DNA of 64,000 nt from Amycolatopsis vancoresmycina (GTDB taxonomy: Bacteria; Actinomycetota; Actinomycetes; Mycobacteriales; Pseudonocardiaceae): the NCBI RefSeq assembly GCF_000716785.1, contig NZ_JNYY01000003.1, positions 310,001-374,000 of the forward strand, read 5' to 3'. The notes under the pieces are model-generated. The model had not been told where the DNA came from and did no database searches. It saw only the letters and a list, made by a program, of their open reading frames with translations. Shown here piece after piece: positions 18,150-27,946 of the stretch; the stretch's first letter is position 1, and each line of letters starts with the position of its first letter. The translations under genes and the position numbers were made by a program.

Positions 18150-18646
18150 GCGGACGGAAGGTGCCACCGGACGGCCGCGGCGGAGGGCGACCACCAGGCG
18201 GGCAGGCCACCAGGCGGCTGCGGCGGGGCGGCTGTGGCTGAGGGCGACCGTCGCCGGGCGGCTGCAGCGGCGGGCGAGCGCCGTCTGGCGGGGGCCGCTG
18301 GACGGTTGCGGCTGAGGGCGACCGTCGCTGGGCGGCTGCAGCGGCGGGCGATCGCCGCTGGGCGGGGCCGCTGGACGATTGCGGCTGAGGGCAACCGTCG
18401 CTGGGCGGGGCCGCTGGGCGGCTGTGGCCGACGGCGACCGTCGCCGGGCGGTTGCAGCGGCGGGCGACCGCCGCTCGGCAGGCTCGCTGAGCGGTTCCGG
18501 CCGGAGCGGGACCGCCGCTGGGCGGACCGCCAGGCGACTACGGCAGCGGGGCCACCTGACCCCCGCAACAGGTGGCCGCTAATGCCCGCGAGCCGCCCAC
18601 CACACATCCCGCTGCCGATCGCCGAGCGTGCGCCGAACCCGGACAT
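18150..18646. repeat. GC-rich imperfect tandem repeats in the holA-rpsT gap
   Basis: The roughly 500 bp between the convergent holA and rpsT ends holds no convincing gene. From 18231 to about 18495, a unit of about 74 bp beginning GCTGTGGCTGAGGGCGACCG recurs at 18231, 18305, 18378 and 18421. The third copy is cut to 43 bp. Shared internal blocks are GCAGCGGCGGGCGA and GGGCGGGGCCGCTGG. The flanks (18150-18230 and 18500-18646) are GC-rich filler with fragments of the same words. Open frames across it are artefacts of the base composition. Confidence 0.75.
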
Positions 18647-18676
18647 GAAGAAAGCCCCGGCCGAAGCCGGGGCCTT
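18647..18676 (-). terminator. Intrinsic terminator of rpsT
   Basis: On the minus strand, an 8-bp stem GCCCCGGC/GCCGGGGC (18673-18654) is closed by a TTCG tetraloop and followed by TTTCTT. It is the only classical T-tailed terminator noticed in the window. Confidence 0.85.
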
Positions 18677-18693
18677 CCCGGAAATCAACCAGC

Positions 18694-18954
18694 TCAGAGC
18701 GCGTTGACGCGCTTCGCCAGCGCCGACTTCTTGTTCGCGGCCTGGTTGGCGTGGATGACGCCCTTCGAGACCGCCTTGTCCAGCTTCTGGGCGGCGTCGC
18801 GCTGCAGCTCCGTGGCCTTGGCCTTGTCGCCGGCCTCGGCGGCTTCGCGGACCTTGCGGATCGCGGTCTTCACCGAGGACCGAATCGCCTGGTTGCGCTG
18901 ACGCGCCTTCTCGTTCGTCGTGATGCGCTTGATCTGCGACTTGATGTTGGCCAT
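18694..18954 (-). CDS. rpsT: 30S ribosomal protein S20
   Basis: An 86-residue, very basic, all-helical S20 that binds 16S rRNA. The N-terminus MANIKSQIKRITTNEKARQR and the ending KGVIHANQAANKKSALAKRV are diagnostic. AGGAG lies before the ATG. The gene stands alone, convergent with holA, with its own T-tailed terminator. A candidate -10 box TAGAGT (19064-19059, minus strand) would give a leader of about 100 bases, which could host S20 autoregulation. Confidence 0.98.
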   Translation of the reverse strand: MANIKSQIKRITTNEKARQRNQAIRSSVKTAIRKVREAAEAGDKAKATELQRDAAQKLDKAVSKGVIHANQAANKKSALAKRVNAL

Positions 18955-19267
18955 AGGGCAACTCCTGTTTCACTCGGTGAGATCGCCGCCGCGCTGAAGT
19001 GGCCCCGGAAATACCGGGTTTCCTCCATGACGGAATGCCGCACGGGCAGCGAGCGTCCACTCTAACAGCCGGGTCAGCAGGCCGAGTACGGTGGGCGGCG
19101 GTAGTGCCTAGGGTTCCGTCGCCGGTCCGCAGGAACGCCCACAACCAGGGTCGGCGGGGCTGGTCCGAGCGGCACCGTCGGCGGGCCCGGACGGCTCGCC
19201 GTTCATCTGACGGGGCAAAAGCCTGGAGGACCCGGTTTTCGCGCGCGCGAAAACCCGGAAGGGTCCC
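18955..19267. other. Divergent intergenic region, rpsT / EamA transporter
   Basis: 313 bp without a gene. It holds the candidate rpsT -10 (TAGAGT, 19064-19059 on the minus strand) and, at the right end, a strong palindrome that abuts the ribosome site of the transporter gene. Nothing else stands out. Confidence 0.6.
19232..19258. promoter_or_regulatory. Long palindrome touching the ribosome site of the EamA gene
   Basis: CCGGTTTTCGCGC runs into GCGCGAAAACCCGG, a near-perfect 27-base inverted repeat with one extra C. Its right arm merges with the GGAAGGG ribosome site (19257-19263) of the gene starting at 19268. It could be a repressor operator or a hairpin limiting translation. Confidence 0.5.
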
Positions 19268-20131
19268 GTGAACACCACCGCCTTGTCCCTCGTCCTCGCC
19301 GCCGCCGTCGTGCACGCCGGGTGGAACCTCGCCGCCAAGCGGGTCACCTCCGGGGGCACCCAGTTCGTCTGGCTCTACTACACCGCCTCCGCCGTCCTGC
19401 TGCTGCCGGTCACCGGCGTGCTGCTCGCCGTGGAACAGCAGCGTCCACAGTGGAGCTGGCTGGTCGCCGCCGTCGTCACCTCGGTCCTGCACATCGCCTA
19501 CGGCATCGTGCTGCAACGCGGGTACCGCGTCGGCGACCTCTCCATCGTCTACCCCGTCGCGCGCGGGACCGGGCCGCTGCTGTCCGTGCTGGCCGCCGTC
19601 CTCGTGCTCGGGGAACGCCCCGGCCCGCTGGGACTGGCCGGGGCCTTCCTGGTCGTCGCCGGGGTGCTGGTGATCAGCACCGGCCGCCGGGCCGGAGACC
19701 CGCGCGCGGTGAAGGCCGGTGTCTTCTACGGCCTCCTGACCGGCGCCGTCATCGCCGGGTACACGCTCTGGGACGCGCACTCCGTGACCGGCCTCGGTGT
19801 CCCGCCGGTCGTCTACTTCGGCCTCGGCTCGATCCTGCAGAGCGTGCTGCTCGTGCCCGGTGCGCTGGCCGGTCGCGCCGAAGTGCGGCGGATCTGGCGC
19901 GAGCAGCGCCGTGAGGTCCTCGTCGTCGCCGTGCTGTCGCCGGTCGCCTACGTCCTCGTGCTGGTCGCCCTCACCACGGCGCCGGTCAGCCTGGTCGCGC
20001 CCGCCCGGGAGCTGAGCATCGTGCTCGGCAGCCTCGCCGCGTGGCTGGTGCTGGGCGAACGCGACGCCGGGCGGCGGCTGGCCGGGGCCGTGATCGTGCT
20101 GTCCGGCATCGCCGCGATTGCGGCCGCCTGA
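19268..20131 (+). CDS. EamA/DMT-family permease
   Basis: A 287-residue drug/metabolite-transporter protein with about ten membrane helices in two EamA halves. The first contains VVHAGWNLAAKR and ends in RGTGPLLSVLAAVLVLGERPG. The second contains TLWDAHSVTGLG and ends in APARELSIVLGSLAAWLVLGERDAG. The repeated LGERxG ending of each half is typical. Export or import of small metabolites is expected; the substrate is unknown. The GTG at 19268 follows GGAAGGG and a palindrome. Confidence 0.88.
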   Translation: MNTTALSLVLAAAVVHAGWNLAAKRVTSGGTQFVWLYYTASAVLLLPVTGVLLAVEQQRPQWSWLVAAVVTSVLHIAYGIVLQRGYRVGDLSIVYPVARGTGPLLSVLAAVLVLGERPGPLGLAGAFLVVAGVLVISTGRRAGDPRAVKAGVFYGLLTGAVIAGYTLWDAHSVTGLGVPPVVYFGLGSILQSVLLVPGALAGRAEVRRIWREQRREVLVVAVLSPVAYVLVLVALTTAPVSLVAPARELSIVLGSLAAWLVLGERDAGRRLAGAVIVLSGIAAIAAA

Positions 20132-20154
20132 GCCCGTCCGGTAGGGATGGTCGG

Positions 20155-20529
20155 ATGGAGATCCTGAAGAGCCGGGTGCTGATCCGCCCGCGGGACGCCG
20201 CCGCGTCCACGGCGTTCTACCGCGACACCCTCGGCCTGGCTGTGGAGCGGGAGTTCCCGGGCGGCACGGTGTTCTTCCTCGGCCACGGCTCCCTCGAGGT
20301 CTCCGGCCGCGGCGAGACGGGCGCGTCGCCCGATCTGGTGCTCTGGCTGCAGGTGCGGGACCTCGACGGCACCCTGGCCGGCCTGAAGGCCAAGGGCCTG
20401 GAGCCGGTGCGGGACGCGCAGCGCGAGCCCTGGGGCCTCGACGAAGCCTGGATCGCCGATCCGGACGGCACGCGGATCGTGCTGGTCGAGGTGCCCGAGG
20501 GCCACCCGATCCGTACGGACACCCGCTAG
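20155..20529 (+). CDS. VOC-family (glyoxalase/bleomycin-resistance-like) protein
   Basis: A 124-residue paired beta-alpha-beta-beta-beta protein. It opens ILKSRVLIRPRDAAASTAFYRDTLGL and ends WIADPDGTRIVLVEVPEG, the latter carrying the usual metal-site Glu. Possible roles are a metal-dependent lyase, dioxygenase or drug-binding protein; nothing nearby points to one. The ATG at 20155 was chosen because it begins the first conserved strand. Its stop overlaps the convergent methyltransferase gene by four bases. Confidence 0.82.
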   Translation: MEILKSRVLIRPRDAAASTAFYRDTLGLAVEREFPGGTVFFLGHGSLEVSGRGETGASPDLVLWLQVRDLDGTLAGLKAKGLEPVRDAQREPWGLDEAWIADPDGTRIVLVEVPEGHPIRTDTR

Positions 20530-21146
20530 GCGGGCTTGCCGGCGCGCAGCTGCGCCGCGAGCGCCGCGAAGCCCGGCGGCTCCCAGGTCCACGTCTGCAG
20601 GTCGGTGAAGCCCGCTGCGGCGGCTTCGTCGGCGAGGACGTGCCTGCTCACGGGCAGCCACTTCTCGTGCGCGGACAGCAGCAGCCGGCCGCCGGGGCGC
20701 AGCACCCGGAACAGCTCGGCGAACCCCGCCGCGCGGTCGTCCCACAGCATGACGTTGTTCACGGTCAGCACGACGTCGACGGACGCGCCGGGCTCGCCGG
20801 TGTGCGCGGCCGACCCTTCGCGCAGCTCGGCGCGGTCGCCGCAGCGCTCGTGGCAGAGCCCGAGCATCTCGGGGGAGGGGTCGACGCCGACGGTGCGCCC
20901 GGCCAGCCGGGCGGCGGCTTCCAGGCCGACGCCCGGGCCGGGCCCGACGACCAGGACGGTCTCGTGCGGCTCGATCTTCGCCAGGTCGACGATGCGGTGT
21001 TCGGTGGCGGCGTTGCCCCTCGCCATCACCCAGCCGCCGAGGCGGCCGAGCGCGCCGGACGGGTGACCGAAGGCCCGGTCGAGGACGCGGGCGAGGCCGC
21101 CTGGATCCGGCTGGGGAGGCGGGGCCGGCTGGTGCGGAGTGCTCAT
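20526..21146 (-). CDS. Class I SAM-dependent methyltransferase
   Basis: A 206-residue Rossmann-like methyltransferase. Motif I is VLVVGPGPGVGLEAAARLAG, the acidic loop VGVDPSPEML follows, then the post-I region DVVLTVNNVMLWDD and FRVLRPGGRLLLSAHEKW. It resembles UbiE/COQ5-like enzymes, but the substrate is not visible. The ATG at 21146 leaves a short Pro-rich head. It is divergent from lepA with a 115-bp gap. Confidence 0.85.
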   Translation of the reverse strand: MSTPHQPAPPPQPDPGGLARVLDRAFGHPSGALGRLGGWVMARGNAATEHRIVDLAKIEPHETVLVVGPGPGVGLEAAARLAGRTVGVDPSPEMLGLCHERCGDRAELREGSAAHTGEPGASVDVVLTVNNVMLWDDRAAGFAELFRVLRPGGRLLLSAHEKWLPVSRHVLADEAAAAGFTDLQTWTWEPPGFAALAAQLRAGKPA

Positions 21147-21261
21147 ACTTCGAGGGCACCACTTCGCGGAACAACCCGCATCGGGGATGACCCCCACCCG
21201 CACCCGGAGGGTCATGGGAACATAGAGGTGGCCATCCCCGACTTTCCGAGGACTCATTCGA

Positions 21262-23100
<1,839 letters not shown>

Positions 23101-23120
23101 CTGTTCTGCTGATGTGACAG

Positions 23121-23160
23121 CGGCGCCCATATTCACGCGGTGGTGTGAATATGGGCGCCG
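23121..23160 (+). terminator. Hairpin terminator of lepA
   Basis: A perfect 16-bp stem CGGCGCCCATATTCAC / GTGAATATGGGCGCCG with an 8-base loop, 20 bases after the lepA stop and without a T tract. Confidence 0.8.
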
Positions 23161-23232
23161 AACTCGCGTTCGATGCGGTTTCTGTCGGTGGTCTCTGGTC
23201 TCCTCTGGTGTGAAGAGCGAAAGGAGAGCACC

Positions 23233-23802
23233 ATGACGGTCATGGCTGACCTCGAGCATCCCGCCGATTCTGGCCCCCTGACGGTGCGCGACCTCGAGGG
23301 GATGCCCGACGATGGACGGCGTCACGAACTCATCGACGGGGTGCTCATCGTGAGCCCCGCGCCGGGACGAAGACACCAGAAGATCGTGTTCAGGCTTGCG
23401 AGGGTTCTCGAGGACGCGTGCCCGGCCGAGTACGACGTTCTTGTCGCGCCGTTCGCGGTGCACTCGGGCGATGACACGGAACTGCAGCCGGATGTCCTGG
23501 TCGGCCGGGACGAGGACTTCACCGAGAAGGACCTCCCGGCGCCGCCGGTGCTGGCCGTCGAAGTCCTGTCGCCCAGCACGGCGATCTACGACATGAACCT
23601 CAAGAAGGCGGTCTACGAACGGTTCGGCACGGGCAGCTACTGGGTGATCGACCCGGTTGAGCCGGCGTTGACGGTCTTCGAGCTGGACGAGGACGGCCAC
23701 TACCAGCAGGTGGCCAAGGCAGCCGGCGACGAACCGGCCGAACTCGAGCGGCCGTTCCCGGTGCGGATCGTGCCCCGGGAGCTGCTGGGCCGGCTCGGCT
23801 GA
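23233..23802 (+). CDS. Uma2-family (DUF820) putative endonuclease
   Basis: A 189-residue PD-(D/E)XK-fold protein. The Uma2 landmarks are the N-terminal DLEGMPDDGRRHELIDGVL, ELQPDVLVG with the active-site Asp, VLAVEVLSPSTAIYD with the Glu, and NLKKAVYERFGTGSYWVID. The family is common in cyanobacteria and actinobacteria and its role is unresolved. AAAGGAGAG precedes the ATG at 23233. No partner gene is coupled to it. Confidence 0.85.
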   Translation: MTVMADLEHPADSGPLTVRDLEGMPDDGRRHELIDGVLIVSPAPGRRHQKIVFRLARVLEDACPAEYDVLVAPFAVHSGDDTELQPDVLVGRDEDFTEKDLPAPPVLAVEVLSPSTAIYDMNLKKAVYERFGTGSYWVIDPVEPALTVFELDEDGHYQQVAKAAGDEPAELERPFPVRIVPRELLGRLG

Positions 23803-23808
23803 CGCCGG

Positions 23809-24381
23809 TCAGTACTCCCGGAGGCGGGTGCTGCGGAGCTGGGCGTGCAGCTGCCGGTGCCGGAGTTCCTTCCGGAGCCGCTCGACCACCGCGTCGAACA
23901 GGGCCGGGTCGAGGATCGCCGTCTGGTCGAACTGCCGTCGCTGCGGCGGTGCCGGTTCGAGCTTGCCGCGGGGCGCGTACCGCTGGACCGAGCTCTCGAT
24001 GCCGCCGCCGGTGACCAGGTCGAGCCAGAGGGCGTCGCGGAGGTGGCCGTCACCGAAGCGGGCCGAACGCCGGGTGGTGACGTCGGCGATCTGGGCCCAC
24101 GGGACCACCCGGGTGCTGAGCGTGCCGGCGGGGAGGCGGATGCCTTCGTCGCCGATCGTGAGATCGCGCAGCCCGTCGAAGCCGCGCTTGAGCGCGCGGG
24201 CGCGGGAAGCCCGGTAGGCCAGCACGGCGATGAGCACGGTCGCCGCGTAGGCGCCGCCGATCAGCCACGGCGACAGTCCGCGCAGCAGCCCGAGCGCGAG
24301 GGCCGCGCCGAAGCCGGCGTCGGCGACGAAGAGCACGCCGAGCAGGATCTTGACCGGCGTGGTGACACGGAAGGAGGACAA
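23809..24381 (-). CDS. Two-helix membrane protein with a PH-like cytosolic domain
   Basis: A 190-residue hypothetical. Two hydrophobic segments stand at about residues 9-32 (VKILLGVLFVADAGFGAALALG) and 37-56. They are followed by a beta-rich domain beginning DLTIGDEGIRLPAG and RVVPWAQIADVTTRR, a pattern seen in bacterial PH-like domains. The C-terminus is helical and Arg-rich. The start is a TTG at 24381 with GGAG eight bases upstream; there is no in-frame ATG or GTG earlier in the domain. It lies downstream of the PPOX gene on the same strand. Function unknown. Confidence 0.65.
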   Translation of the reverse strand: MSSFRVTTPVKILLGVLFVADAGFGAALALGLLRGLSPWLIGGAYAATVLIAVLAYRASRARALKRGFDGLRDLTIGDEGIRLPAGTLSTRVVPWAQIADVTTRRSARFGDGHLRDALWLDLVTGGGIESSVQRYAPRGKLEPAPPQRRQFDQTAILDPALFDAVVERLRKELRHRQLHAQLRSTRLREY

Positions 24382-24407
24382 CGGGACGACTCCGGGGGCC
24401 GGGTGGG

Positions 24408-24854
24408 TCAGGGATTGCCGATTATCCGGTCCGCCCGCACGAACACCGCGACCCGCCGCTCTTCGGCCATCACGCGGTCGTACTCGGCCCAGTCGTCGTG
24501 GGTGCCGGTGGCGGCGACGAAGACGTCCCGCAGCAGCTGCGGCAGGCCCGCGGGGTCGAAGGCGGGATCGGGGTCGTCGGGCCCGACGAGGTGGGTGGCG
24601 CCGGTGACGGAGACCCAGTTCCAGCCCCGGCGGAAGGTCACGGTGGCGTGCCCGGCCCGCCGCAGCAGCGCGAGCTTGTGCGCCCGCCCGACAGCGACAT
24701 AGGCGACGCCCGGGGCGCCGGTCACCGGGTCGTCGAGGACACCGGCGTTGACGACGGAGGCGTGCACGGTGCCGTCCGCACGGGTCGTGGCGACGGTGGC
24801 GAGGCCGTTCTCCTGCAGCGACAGCGTGCGAACCTGCTCCAGATCAACGCTCAT
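24408..24854 (-). CDS. Pyridoxamine-5'-phosphate-oxidase-like (PPOX) F420-type protein
   Basis: A 148-residue split barrel similar to actinobacterial F420-binding proteins. It begins LSLQENGLATVATTRADGTVHASVVNAGV, then has the KLALLRRAGHATVTFRRGWNWVSVTG barrel core and ends EERRVAVFVRADRIIGNP. Such proteins reduce or bind small substrates with F420 or FMN; the substrate is unknown. The ATG at 24854 lies eight bases after the end of the pentapeptide-repeat gene, so the two are probably cotranscribed. Confidence 0.82.
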   Translation of the reverse strand: MSVDLEQVRTLSLQENGLATVATTRADGTVHASVVNAGVLDDPVTGAPGVAYVAVGRAHKLALLRRAGHATVTFRRGWNWVSVTGATHLVGPDDPDPAFDPAGLPQLLRDVFVAATGTHDDWAEYDRVMAEERRVAVFVRADRIIGNP

Positions 24855-24862
24855 GCCCCAAC

Positions 24863-26017
24863 CTAACCTGCCGGACTGTCCCCGCGCGACGGCCAGACAT
24901 GGCCGGCCGCCTCGTCCGCCACCTTGGTGTCTTCGAGGACGACGTCCCGTGCGAAGGTCGCGGCGGCGAAGGAGACGGTGCCGCCGAACACGGCGCCGTC
25001 CGGGTGGGGTACGCCGTCGACCATGCGTGGCCCGCCGAACAACGCTTCGTCGGAGAACACGGCTTCGTCGAACATCGCGTTGCTGCGGAACGTCGTCCCC
25101 CGGAACACCGCCCGGCCGTGGAACCGGGCCCGGACGAAGTTCGCCGACCGGTCGAACGTGCTGCCGCCGAAGATCGCGTAGCCGGTGAATTCGACGTCCT
25201 CGAACCGGGTCCAGCCGGCGAACCGCGCGCCGCCGAACCGGACGTGGCCGACCCGGCAGCCCCGGAAGTCGAAGTGGCACAGCACGGCCCGAGTCAGGTT
25301 CAGCGTGATCCCGGGCCAGAACTCCGGCCGTGTCACCCCGGGAACGTCGCCGGGGTACAGGTGGTTGGCCAGCATGCGCTGGGCCGTGCCGCGGACCTCG
25401 AACTCCTCGTCGCCCTGGTGGCCCGGCGGCGGTCCGGCGGGCAGCGCGTACGGCAGCCGCAGGTAGGCGCAGAGCAGGTTGACGATCGTCTGCCGCTGGC
25501 CCGGTGTGCTCTGGGCCAGCCGTTCCAGTGCGTACAGGCCGGCCAGCCGGATCGGCGTCTTCTCCGACCCCAGCTGGTCCGCGGCCTTGGTGTAGAGCTC
25601 GGTGATGCGCCGCTCCGCCGCGTCGACGCGCGCGTCCTCGGCCAGCCGCTGCTGGTGCGCCGCGGTGTCCGCCGCCACCTGCTCGACGTGCTTCTGGGCG
25701 TGGTCGCGCTGGGCGAGCTCCTGCTCCTTCCGGCGCAGTTCGAGCTCGCCCAGGCGCTGCCGCCGCGCGGCCAGCACCAGCGCGACGGCACCGCCCGCGC
25801 CGAGCACGACGTTGCCGGTCGCGCGGAAGACGTCCAGCTGCGCCTGGTCCGCCGGTGTGCCGTCGCCGAACAGCGCCAGCAGCAGCCAGAGCGTCCCGAG
25901 CGCGACCACGACGACGATCAGCCCGGCGAGCACGATGGCCCGGGTGGTGAGCACCTTGCCGAGGCGTTCGGCGCGCCGGGCGGGTTTCTCCGGGACGGTG
26001 CCGGGCGGTTCGCTCAC
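24863..26017 (-). CDS. Pentapeptide-repeat membrane protein
   Basis: A 384-residue protein. Two N-terminal membrane segments (about 28-50 and 66-84) are followed by a charged coiled-coil-like stretch RRKEQELAQRDHAQKHVEQVAADTAAH, written here in part, and by a helical domain with KAADQLGSEKTPIRLAGLYALERLA. The C-terminal half is a pentapeptide-repeat sheet of roughly 20 A(D/N)LXX-like FxGARF, FEDVEF, FGGSTF and FRGTTF units. The motif ADQLGSEKTPIRLAGLYALERL followed by repeats recurs in actinobacterial proteins of unknown role. It probably acts at the membrane as a scaffold. Confidence 0.82.
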   Translation of the reverse strand: MSEPPGTVPEKPARRAERLGKVLTTRAIVLAGLIVVVVALGTLWLLLALFGDGTPADQAQLDVFRATGNVVLGAGGAVALVLAARRQRLGELELRRKEQELAQRDHAQKHVEQVAADTAAHQQRLAEDARVDAAERRITELYTKAADQLGSEKTPIRLAGLYALERLAQSTPGQRQTIVNLLCAYLRLPYALPAGPPPGHQGDEEFEVRGTAQRMLANHLYPGDVPGVTRPEFWPGITLNLTRAVLCHFDFRGCRVGHVRFGGARFAGWTRFEDVEFTGYAIFGGSTFDRSANFVRARFHGRAVFRGTTFRSNAMFDEAVFSDEALFGGPRMVDGVPHPDGAVFGGTVSFAAATFARDVVLEDTKVADEAAGHVWPSRGDSPAG

Positions 26018-26065
26018 CCGTCGACTGTGCCACGCCCGGCCCGCCCGGCGCGATGGTTCGGCGAT

Positions 26066-27838
26066 TCAGCAGGCGCCGTTGTCGGTCCACACTCCCCACT
26101 GGCCCGTCGTTCCCGGCTCCTCGCCCTGCGTCCACCACTTCGCCGTCCACTTGTGGCCGTTGTGGGCCACCACGTTCCCGCCCGTGTACACCTGCGACGC
26201 GCTCCACTCCGGGTCCGTGCACGTGCCCGGGTTCGTCGTCCCGCCGTCGTCCCACGTCACCTGGGTCGAGCGGTAGAAGTTGATCGACTGCGCCACCCAG
26301 CGCGGGGCCTGCGCGCCCAGGCGGGTCCGGAACGCCGTCCAGTCGTGCGTCGACCACGGTGACCAGCCCAGTTCCGCGTGCGCCGCGAGCCTCGGGAACG
26401 CGAGGTAGTCGATGTCCGCCGGCTTCACCACGGTTTCCGTCCACAGCGGCGATTCCACCCCGCGGACCGCCGCTTCGCCGACGCCCGACAGGTACGAGCC
26501 CGGGTTCCAGCCGTACGCGTCCTGGACCTCGATGTAGCCCGCCCACGACAGGCCGATCGGGGTCGAGCTGTTGTACTTCATGTCCAGGTACGCCTTGTTC
26601 GCCGGCGACAGGATCACCTTGCTGCCGCGGGAAACCGCCGTCGAGACACCGGAATCCGACGTCGTCGTCCCCCAGAACTGCGGTGTCGCCGACGCCGGCA
26701 GGGACGCCTTCGCGATGTCGTGCCAGCCCACCACCGATTTGCCCGTCGCCGCGACCAGGGGCAGCACCTTGTTCATGAACGTCACGTAGTCCGCCTGCGA
26801 AGTCGCCGAAGCTTCGTCGCCGCCGATGTGCAGGTACGGGCCCGGGGTCATGGCCGCCAGTTCACGCAGGACGTCCGCGACGAACGTGTACGTGATGTCC
26901 TTCGAGATGCACAGTGAGCTGTAGCCGACCGCGGTGTCGGTGCGCAACGCGGGCGCCACCCCGTTGCAGTTCAGCTCCGCGTACGACGCCAGCGCCGCGT
27001 TCACGTGCCCCGGCATGTCGATCTCCGGGATGATCGTGATGTGGCGCGACGCCGCGTAGTCCACGATGTCCGCGTACTGCGCCTTCGTGTAGTAGCCGCC
27101 CGCGCCGCCGCCGACCTGGGTGCTGCCGCCGTACGTCGTCAGGCGGGGCCAGCTGTCGATCTGGATGCGCCAGCCCTGGTCGTCCGCCAGGTGCAGGTGC
27201 AGGTTGTTGATCTTGTACTGGGCCAGCTGGTCGAGGTACCGCTTCACCGTCGACACCGGGTGGAAGTGCCGGGCCACGTCGAGCATCGCGCCGCGGTAGG
27301 CGAACCGCGGGTAGTCCACGATCGTCGCGCCGGGGATGCTCCACGGGCCTTGCTGGGCGGTGGGGCTTTCGACGCGGCCCGGCAGCAGCTGCCGCAGGGT
27401 CTGGACGCCCGCGAAGAGCCCGTCCGCGGTGGCCGCCCGCACGGTGACCGAAGCCGCCGTCGACACCAGCTGGTAGCCCTGCGCGCCGACGGACGCCGGT
27501 GCGCCGCTGAGCAGCAGGGCGATGCTGTCCGACGGCACCGAGGCCGGGGTGTCGGACACCGGCAGCGCGAAGCCGGTCGACGGGCGCAGCACCCCGGCCA
27601 GGTAGTCGCCGACCTGGCGGGCCGGCGCCGAACCGGCTTCGGTGACGATCTTCGTCGTCGCCACCAGCGGGAACGTGACGCCGGCGGCCGGGGTCACCGA
27701 GACCGGCACCGGCACGATCGACTGCAGTGCCGGCGTGGCCGCCGACGCCGGGGTGAGCTGGGCAGCGGCCGTACTGGCGCCGATCAGGGCCAGTACGGCG
27801 AGCGCGCGGCCGAGGCGCCGCGTTCGGGACGTCTTCAC
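26066..27838 (-). CDS. Secreted beta-N-acetylhexosaminidase (GH20) with chitin-binding module
   Basis: A 590-residue extracellular exo-hexosaminidase releasing GlcNAc from chito-oligosaccharides. A Sec signal (RRLGRALAVLALIG, cleavage after ASA near 33) is followed by a GH20b-like domain (about 40-170). In the catalytic TIM barrel, HLADDQGWRIQID and EIDMPGHVNAA precede the Asp341-Glu342 pair in YLHIGGDEASA. The last 60 residues are a CBM5/12-type module with repeated Trp (SASQVYTGGNVVAHNGHKW). GGAGG precedes the GTG start. A DasR-type site stands upstream, so GlcNAc control is likely. Confidence 0.95.
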   Translation of the reverse strand: MKTSRTRRLGRALAVLALIGASTAAAQLTPASAATPALQSIVPVPVSVTPAAGVTFPLVATTKIVTEAGSAPARQVGDYLAGVLRPSTGFALPVSDTPASVPSDSIALLLSGAPASVGAQGYQLVSTAASVTVRAATADGLFAGVQTLRQLLPGRVESPTAQQGPWSIPGATIVDYPRFAYRGAMLDVARHFHPVSTVKRYLDQLAQYKINNLHLHLADDQGWRIQIDSWPRLTTYGGSTQVGGGAGGYYTKAQYADIVDYAASRHITIIPEIDMPGHVNAALASYAELNCNGVAPALRTDTAVGYSSLCISKDITYTFVADVLRELAAMTPGPYLHIGGDEASATSQADYVTFMNKVLPLVAATGKSVVGWHDIAKASLPASATPQFWGTTTSDSGVSTAVSRGSKVILSPANKAYLDMKYNSSTPIGLSWAGYIEVQDAYGWNPGSYLSGVGEAAVRGVESPLWTETVVKPADIDYLAFPRLAAHAELGWSPWSTHDWTAFRTRLGAQAPRWVAQSINFYRSTQVTWDDGGTTNPGTCTDPEWSASQVYTGGNVVAHNGHKWTAKWWTQGEEPGTTGQWGVWTDNGAC

Positions 27839-27909
27839 CGGGGGACCTCCTGGCGGGCAGGGCGCGACCTCGCCGTCGCACCTGCCCGGATGGTCGCACT
27901 TCCCGCGCT

Positions 27910-27925
27910 GATGGTCTAGACCAGT
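27910..27925. promoter_or_regulatory. DasR-responsive element (dre) candidate
   Basis: GATGGTCTAGACCAGT matches the Streptomyces DasR site ACTGGTCTAGACCAGT at 14 of 16 positions and has a perfect 12-bp palindromic core (27912-27923). It lies 72 bases before the hexosaminidase start and 21 bases before the MarR start. Confidence 0.8.
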
Positions 27926-27934
27926 TTGGGTGGT

Positions 27935-27940
27935 TAAGCT
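27935..27940 (+). promoter_or_regulatory. -10 box of a leaderless MarR-gene promoter
   Basis: TAAGCT six bases before the GTG at 27947, without a ribosome site. The DasR-type palindrome covers the region just upstream of this box. Confidence 0.5.
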
Positions 27941-27946
27941 CGGCCG

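Noticed and set aside
18955..19267. tRNA or other structured RNA gene
   Set aside because: No cloverleaf or T-loop sequence (GTTCGAnTC) in a suitable position was found here or in other gaps.
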